Of a stretch of 64,000 nucleotides of DNA, positions 56,685-64,000 are shown one piece after another. The stretch is from the NCBI RefSeq assembly GCF_021018805.1, contig NC_086283.1, positions 23,649,662-23,713,661 of the forward strand. Direction: 5' to 3'. Position 1 is the stretch's first letter, and every line of letters begins with the position of its first letter. The notes beneath the pieces were generated by a model. The model made no database searches. It was given only the letters and a program-made list of their open reading frames with translations, and had not been told where the DNA came from. The DNA comes from Prinia subflava. Its lineage: Eukaryota > Chordata > Aves > Passeriformes > Cisticolidae. Made by a program: the position numbers and the translations under genes.

Positions 56685-59600
56685 CTGTCAAAAGTGGAGA
56701 AATTAACAGGAAAGATTCAAAGTCGTGCAAAAAGACTGTGAAATAGTGAATTTCCTTAATTTTTGAATATCTCTCTCATTATTTTCAGGTGCGAGATTGT
56801 TGTGCCAGATGCACCAAATGGACACCTAGGACCCCGATATCATACTGAGAAAAGGTGCTGGGCTGTGATTCCAGGATTCCAGCTTTTGCTGTGAATCCCA
56901 CCACATGTGCATGTCTGGAAGCCTGTGTCAGCAATGGTGGGACAGCTCTGCAATACACAGCTAGAAAGCGTTCCTCTTGCAATGCTGTCTTGCTTTTTAT
57001 TCTATTCCTCCCTTTATTCTATTCCTCCTGTCACTGCCAATGCAGCAGTGGATATGCTTCTACAGAAGGGGTTGTTCTCTGCCCTTGTCCATGCACAGAT
57101 TTAAGATACCCCTTTTCAATGACAAACAGGAATTGGAAAAAGCAGTAAGATAAAAAATTAAATATAAATGTATTTATGAGATTACTTAAAGTGCATGTTT
57201 CTTACTATTTTGTGAGGATTCTGCCTGACACCGGCATGAGGGCGATTGCCTGGGAGAGAGACAGGCAGGGATGAGAAAGGAAACAGCTGTGATCCCTTTT
57301 TGGAGCAATTGCTCTTATCCATCCCCTTAGATGTATCCCAATGTAAATAACCTTTCAGATCACTTTACAAAGTGATTGCTAAGTGGGGCTGAGGAGAAGG
57401 AATTCTGTAATGTAATAATTTCTGTCTTCTCTCTTCATTTTCCTGCTTGGTCATAGACAGGAAATGTGGCTGGTTGTTAATTTGAAAGCATTTGTAGTGG
57501 TGAAGGCATAATAGATATGAAAGTTCACAAGACTCTGACAACTGCCAATGTATTAAGTCTTGCAGATGAAAAAAATGAAAGCCGCCTGTAAAGGATTCCC
57601 ATTTGTCATGGAAACCCCACAATACCACAGGACAGCTGCTTGCCTGGGATCTATACTTCATATATAAGGAACCAGAACAGACACGTGCTCTATTGCACAG
57701 AAAGTACAATCCCACAGAGACAGGTAAATCATTCTTTATATGGGGAAAACATCATCTAGAATTAATGCTTTCTGTAAAAGATGATTTTCAGGGTTTGTTT
57801 GCTATCCACTATAATCAAAAATATGTGTTAAAGATCATAAATCACAGTCTTTTATATTCTTATGCCCTAGTACCTCCTCTGGAGATTGGTTTTATGGTGC
57901 TACAAGTGTGGCTGGAGAGCTGGTGGGGTCTCGTTTGGCAAGGAGCTCTCCTGTTGTTGAGCTCAAAAGTGAAACAGGTGGCAAAAGTTTCCTGGGAGAT
58001 GCTAGGTCTGGAGTTTTTCCTCCCCTCAAGTCAGTCGGTGCTTTACCTTGCACCCTGTATCAAATAATTTGGTGAGGTTTCATTTGAAAATTAGAATGAA
58101 AAAAACAGTCTAGGGCTGAAGCTTTACCAAGCAGCTGAAAATTAGAAAAGGCTAAGCTGTGATGCAAAGGTAACACAAATTTCATGCAAGGGGTGAACTT
58201 CTGGAAAATCTTCCTCTGGTTGTTTTGGGGTGTTTTTATTTTTCATGGGGCATCTTTGCAAGGGTTTCAAACACATACTTGGACTTCAGCGTGACCAGAT
58301 TGCTTGGGAGGCTGCCACAAAAGGTCCCTCCACAAAAACAGCGGTACTACTGTGAAGTCAGGGAGGAGAAATAATCCCCCTCAAGCTCCCTATGAGCCTC
58401 CTTTTTGATATATTTTTAGCAATGGCTCCTTTTAGTTCAGTCTGTGTCAGGAAATTCTGCACTGAGCTTCCCACTGTGCCATGCTGTGCCGGCAACGTCA
58501 CAAGGGTTAAGCACCTCTGCGCGGAAGAGTTTATCTAATATTAATTTCCTTAACTTTGGCAGATCCAAAGATTCTTCCCATCCTTTCCTCTTCTCTCCAC
58601 TTTTTGGATACTGCTTCAAATAACCAAACCAAGGAAGGCAGCAAATCTTGTAGAACAGGGGTGACAAAATTATGAAAATATAACGTCAATATTAACCCAG
58701 TTGCAGGCTTAGTGTGCGCAGACATAGGAAAGTGAAAGAATACTGGAGAAAGCTTTCAAAACTTTGTTTCTTTGCCAGAGCTCAATCTCTAGACACTAAT
58801 TTAGCTGTGCTAGTAATGCATTTAAATGTGCTCCTCTGTTAAGCAATATATTCCCTGTGGAGCAGCTCTGGAGCAGCTGTTAGCTACAGGCGTTCTGTAG
58901 GCTGAGGTCTCTGGGTCAGGAGCACTCATCTTCCACCAGCACAGCCCCCTGCACTGCTCCACACATCTGTAATCTGTATTTGGGCGAGATGAGTCCCAGG
59001 TTTCAAAGTGCTGTGGCTCAGCTGCTGACAGAGGCTGAGGGCAGCTCGAGTGTTTGCTGCTCTGCCGGAGGGAGACGACGTGGCTGGAGCCTCAGCACTG
59101 TCCCTTGTCTCACCTTCGCTGAAATCGGCACTGATGTCGCCGTGAGGAGCAGTGCCTGGCTGCTGCACACTCACTGCAAGCCACATAACCTGCTGCTCCC
59201 ATGCATTCAAACACAGGCACTTCATTTTCTTTAAGCTGGTCTTCCTTTGCCAGTGCCTTCAGGCTCACAGAGTGCCCACGGCCAGCTGAGACACCAGGGC
59301 TGAAGGAGAACAACCTTGATTTTGCTGTGGCTAGAGAGAGAGATTATATTTAATGTAAAAGTTATTGTCTTGGGCAGTCTTCATCTCACCAGTGCACAAT
59401 TCCAGAATTTAAATTAAGTCTGGAGGCTAAAAGTGTGTTAGTCATTGCCCATACATCTTGGGGGAAGCAGGGCTCTCTAAAGTCATTTTTAGCATTAGGC
59501 ATCTGGTTTATGTTTATAATGATTTATTCAGCAGTGGGAGACAGGTAAGGAACAATTGTGAAAGACAAACCAGAAAAGATTGCATTTTTCAAAGCTCTGA

Positions 59601-61935
59601 AGCCATTGTTAAATCAAAGTTGTCTGACTTCAAAAGGAATATATAACTTCATTAGATTATTTAAACAATGTACAATGCTCACAAAGTTGGCAGCTATTAT
59701 TAGAGGCAGAGTTGGTAGCACAGCCTTCTCTGGAGGTTCATGTCCCTTCTAAGTACAAGATCCTGCTCTTATGTCATGACTCTGGCTTTTGAGTTTTTTT
59801 AGGAAAAAAAAAATCAGCCAAGTACTTCAACGGCCTGCGAGAGCCAGGGAAGAATACATTATTTTTTTCAGTGTTAGAATAATTCAGGAAATCCTTTCTT
59901 TGGAAAGATCTAATGCTTCCATACTTTGAAAGGGGGACTTGAGATCCAGTGTTGGAAGATAGGCTTTGTGCTGAAGCAGGCGTGTTGCCATTGCCATAAG
60001 GGCCTGGCCACAGTTTTTTCAGTTTTATGAGACTCTGAAGAAGTCTAGTTTGTGTCTGTGCAGTAGGGCTTTGCAAGGGCTTCGCTAAAATTACAGAAGA
60101 GTCTCTGCTCATGTCTTGTGCCTGGCCCTCACTGGCCTGTGCCAGTGGTGGAATTGGTCTTTCCCAGCACCAGCTCCTGTGCAGCAGGACTTCGGGAAGG
60201 ACAAGGAGAAGCCCATCCACTGCAGTGTTGACATACTGGAGCAGAGATGGGGACTGTGCCTGGAAGAGGGAGCCAGTGGGCCAAGGCAGGTTGGGAAGAA
60301 CAGGCGGAGAAGTTCTGGTTCTTTGCCCATTTGATTCCTTCTCCCAGCCTGATGGGTATTCCCTTCCTCTCCTGCCAGAAAAAACACTCACAAGCAATAA
60401 CCCTCATTCTCTCCAGGCATGGATCAGGCAGGGAACACACCACTGGCTGCAGCTGCCCCAGGTTCTGGAGCTCCCACCTCAAGGGCAGGAGGGCAGCCCA
60501 GGCCCTCCTGGGATTTAGGTGAAAGCTGCATCTGGAACTCCTCAACTCTTTGCTGAACACACGGTTGTTCACCTCACCCACTTTTTGGATAAAAGATGCT
60601 GTTCTGGCTTGCAGCTGATTCACTTAGTAAGTTCAGTCTCCACAGAGGCAATCCCAAGCTGCTGTACAGGGGCTTCTCAATTTTCTGTGACACAGAATGG
60701 AAAAATCCTTGTCATCACTCTGTTCTCTGCCTGGTTCCAGACTAACCTTCCTTCCTGCTGGGGAGCCATGGTGAAGGGACACACAGAGCCAGAGGTGACA
60801 GCTGCCAGCGCAGCCTGGAGATTTCCAGTGCCTGCTGTTTGCCTGCAGGATGAGAAACAGGTCAATGCAACTATAACTGCATGTAGGCATTGGATTTACA
60901 TACTTTTTTTCCCCATTCTCCAAAACACCCCTTGACCCAAGGGATGACCCCATCTTGAATTTGCCACCCTGCCGAGGAAAAATTCAATAAAATGTGGATT
61001 TGGGGGCAAAACTCTCCTCATGGAGAAATTACCAGGGCTCTGCTATAAACTCAGCACACCTGTGCCACCAGGTTCAGCCAGTTCTGGGCAGAGTCACCTG
61101 TCAGACCTGCAGCCATCCCACAATGGAAACAAACAACCCATGTTTTGCATGGTTGCCCTTCACCTGAGGCGAACCGTACACGCACCACTCATCCCATCAC
61201 TCTTTGTCCTGGCCAAAGCACCACCTCACAGATGTCCCTGGGCTGGGGAAAAGCACAGCACACCCTGAATGCCTCTGAGTGACAGCTGTGTGACACACAT
61301 GTCAAACCAACACTCAGCGTGGGGAGCCCATGGAGCTGCGGGAAGAAAGTCAACATCCCACTCCAGCCTGAGTTAGAAAAATGTCCCAGTACTGGATCCA
61401 TCCAGCTCAGCTAGAACAGGGCTGCTTGGCCAGACGACAGGCCTGGCTCTCTCTCCCAAGTGGATGAGTGCCAAAGGGGATTTTTCATTTCCAGATGCTT
61501 TTAAAATAAAAATAAAGCCTCTGCTGTAAACTGGCTTTGAATGGATGCCTTCCCTTCAGCCAAATAGCTCACTGATATGGGCGAGCTGACTGGGCAATAA
61601 AACCTTTCTTTGCAATCTGGTGCACAGTGAACATCGGCCAGCCTTGTGCCGAGGTCCATAGCTAGACAGGGCTCCATAGAGAGCTGGGGGTTCCACAGCC
61701 CTCCCCACGGAGCCAGCCCTCCCCGTGGAGTCAGCCCTCTCTGCCGCCAGGCAGGCAGACACGCCCCCAGAGCCCTCTGGCTCCAGATAGAAATCTTTAT
61801 GCACTCTTGATTTCTGTTTTGTTCTTCTGAGGGGAGGGGAAAATGCTTTGTGAGAATAAAGCTGGCAATAGTGGAATGGGAATGAAAAGATTTTGGGGGA
61901 GCATTGTCCTGAACATTCAAAAGATGTGTGATGTG
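56685..61935. other. Gene-free stretch
   Basis: 5.2 kb without a recognisable gene apart from the candidate small exon. Open frames of 135-207 codons at 59774-60623 occur on both strands over the same GC-richer DNA with no domain, so they are not called. Confidence 0.5.
57206..57249 (-). other. Possible small exon upstream of the 56.5-kb candidate
   Basis: 44 bp between a textbook acceptor (CTGTCTCTCTCCCAG) and a GTAAGA donor on the minus strand. Its phase can join the 56513-56684 exon with an open frame. A 44-bp open frame means little on its own. Confidence 0.2.
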
Positions 61936-62040
61936 GCGCCTGGGGACGTGGTTTAGCAGTGAACACAGTGGTGCTGGGTTAGTGGTTGGACTGGAGGATC
62001 TTAGAGGGCTTTTCCATCTTCATCCACCCTGTGATTCTCT
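61936..62040 (+). mobile_element. CR1 LINE, 3'-end fragment (second type)
   Basis: Contains GACGTGGTTTAGCAGTGAAC, GTGCTGGGTTAGTGGTTGGA, CTGGAGGATCTTAGAGGGCT and a final TGTGATTCTCT, the 3' end of the CR1 subfamilies with the GTTAATGGTTGGACTCGATG motif, different from the other three copies here. Confidence 0.82.
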
Positions 62041-62289
62041 CCTGGGGGGCAGGAGCGGTGACAAGGGGACACTGCAGGATGCTGCACGCCTTCCTGGGGA
62101 TCAGGACACAGATGTTTCTAAGCCAGCCCTGGGTGAATCCCTCCACAAACAACCTAAACCTGGTAGCTGCCAATCAGCATAACAAGACTGGTGGATGAAT
62201 TTTCAGTGTCCCTGGGCAGCCATGCAGCTGTGCTCCAGGGCTCTGGGAGCTGGAGCAATTCCTCCATGTTATAAATGCCAGGACAATTT

Positions 62290-62940
62290 ATTACCAAATT
62301 CAATAATTTGGTTTATTAAAAATTCAAATCACAAAATTTGGAATCAAATTACAGAATTTTAAGCAATAAAAAAACCCCCACAAACAGCGACACTTACTTG
62401 ACAGAGTTTCTCCCGGGAAAAAGAGAGCCAAGGGTGACCCATAGACATAGACCCTGGCCGTCTGTGTCTCTAGCTGGGTACACGAATTTGCCATGTTCGA
62501 GGCTTGGTTTTTATACTCTTTATTCTGCCTCTGGCAATATTTCCCCATATTTCCCTTTGTTTCTTGGTTGCTATTCAAACCCAAATTCGTCTCCTGTCGG
62601 ATTGAAAAGAGCTCCCCTCCCAAGTCCATGTGTTAATGTTCAGTTTCTATGGATCCTTATAGTTGATGAATGTTCGAGATATAGGTGATATTGCTTGATG
62701 GTCTGTGAAGGTGGCTCTCGAGGTGTGAGTTGCTGATACCGGCTCATCTCAACAGGTCCCCTCCCAATACTTGAGAAGGCTGCAAAGTCTTTTGTTCCCT
62801 TCTGAATGGAGACACCTGATTTTCAGGGTGGTCAGTTTCACCATCTGCTGCAGAAACCTCCTGAAACATAGACTTTTACCTGATATAAATTTATACAGCT
62901 TTATCATTTTCCAATTTACCATAAGAACATGAATTAATCA
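62290..62940 (-). mobile_element. Probable solo LTR of an avian endogenous retrovirus
   Basis: On the minus strand a TATA box (AGTATAAAAACC, about 62510-62521) is followed some 200 bp on by AATAAA (62309-62314 region), the spacing of an LTR's U3-R-U5, with a U3-like stretch of about 400 bp before it. No gag, pol or env sequence lies on either side, so it would be a solo LTR. Ends and target-site duplication could not be fixed; assignment to a class is not possible from sight. Confidence 0.45.
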
Positions 62941-64000
62941 TCTCACGTTTTTCACACTCCACAGCCCCCATAACCCAGTTTTACCTGCCCAGTAGAGATT
63001 TGGGCATCCCCGGCCTGCATGGAGACGGCTGTTTCGTGTGATCTCGTTTCTCCAGGGCAGCTGGGGGTTGCTTCGTGAACCCAACCCAAGATACGTGCTA
63101 TGGCTGTCGAAATGTAAATGAGATGGCTCCCACATCTGTGTCAATGTCAGTCAGGAAGGGCCGTGGCAGGGACAGGGACACCTGGGGCTCTGCAGCCCAT
63201 CACCTGCCCACTCACCTCCTGCTGCCCATCACTGAGGGTTTCAGACATCTTTTCACTTGTGGGTGGAGGCAGGGGTTGAGGAGGAGAACGTGTGGGGTGC
63301 TCTCCTCTCCTGGTTGAAGGTGATCTGGGTGTGCAGCAGCTCTGCCCTCTGCCAGGAACAGTGTGACCCACATGGGGAGGGTGGGATGTGTCTAATCCTT
63401 GTTCCTATTTCAAATGTCACTTGATTCCCTGTGGCACCCCACAAAAGACTGAATGGACAGCAAGCATGAAGGCAAAATAATCCTTATGCTGGGAATGCCT
63501 TTGAACAGCCCTGGCCTGCCTCCACAGGCATCGGCTGGCACGGGGAATGCCACGTGGTTCTTGCATGTCTGAAGTTATGAAGGTGGGAGACAGGATCCTG
63601 ACTACAATATTTGCATCTGGATTAGAATTTCAAATGCCAGAACATACATCTGTGTTGCTCTATGTTAGTAATTTCTTCCTGACTTGATCATGCCTGGTCA
63701 TTGAGTAAGAGCCACAACAAATTTGCTTTTTTACCCTGCTTTTGTTTGGTTTATTAATTACATCTCCTGTGACACTGCACTCTGGCCTCAGCAGATTCGT
63801 TTGTAGTTCTCCTGTGATGTGCACGCTGTAGCAGCAGATAGTAGCACACCATCATTTAACATATGAATGCTGTCAGAGAGTTTAATCAGACCCAAAATTG
63901 CAGCCTTTGTGCCTCGCACTAACTCTTTGTGATTGCACAAAGTGAGCCCAGCTCCCCAACACAAAGGGCAATCGCAGCCTGCCTCTTTGTCTACTCTCTT
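62941..64000. other. Right edge, no gene seen
   Basis: 1.06 kb with no recognisable gene, RNA gene or repeat. The last 120 bases hold a 7-bp inverted repeat (CTTTGTG / CACAAAG). Confidence 0.5.

Noticed and set aside
59774..60623. Overlapping 207- and 164-codon minus frames and a 135-codon plus frame
   Set aside because: Mutually overlapping on both strands, no domain, no start or splice support.

Overview
This is a window of vertebrate nuclear DNA, most likely from a bird. Genes are split into short exons with GT..AG introns, most of the sequence is AT-rich and non-coding, there are two CpG-island promoters, and several fragments carry the 3' end typical of avian CR1 LINEs. No prokaryotic gene structure, CRISPR array, tRNA or rRNA gene was found. 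The species cannot be fixed from the sequence.

Three protein-coding genes are supported exon by exon. (1) 1-8.6 kb, plus strand: the last four coding exons of MOSPD1, an ER membrane protein with an MSP domain. Its 5' part lies outside the window. (2) 16.8-30.1 kb, minus strand: a complete ten-exon member of the PABIR (FAM122) family of PP2A-B55 inhibitors. (3) 33.8-42.0 kb, plus strand: a second complete ten-exon member, clearly PABIR2 (FAM122B) by its C-terminus. The order (MOSPD1 convergent with one PABIR gene, which is head-to-head with the other) is the order I recall for human Xq26 MOSPD1-FAM122C-FAM122B. The minus gene therefore sits where FAM122C sits, yet its protein is full length and its C-terminus resembles the intronless mammalian FAM122A.

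The most unusual structure is between the two PABIR genes. Their first coding exons (116 bp each) are identical at every base, and so are the first 14 intron bases, while exon 2 of the same two genes differs at roughly a quarter of positions. The similarity continues into the 5' UTR/promoter, forming an inverted repeat of about 260-330 bp per arm around a 3.4-kb spacer that holds a CR1 fragment. This points to recent gene conversion between inverted arms. The identical exon carries the RSxSxP 14-3-3-type site of the family.

From 43.8 kb to the right edge (20 kb) there is no recognisable gene. It holds a tRNA-SINE-like (MIR-like) fragment, a CR1 3' end, a probable solo LTR on the minus strand, and one isolated, well-spliced candidate coding exon (56.5 kb, minus) of unknown identity. 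Two perfect short-loop hairpins, in a MOSPD1 intron and a PABIR2 intron, look like template-switch mutations.
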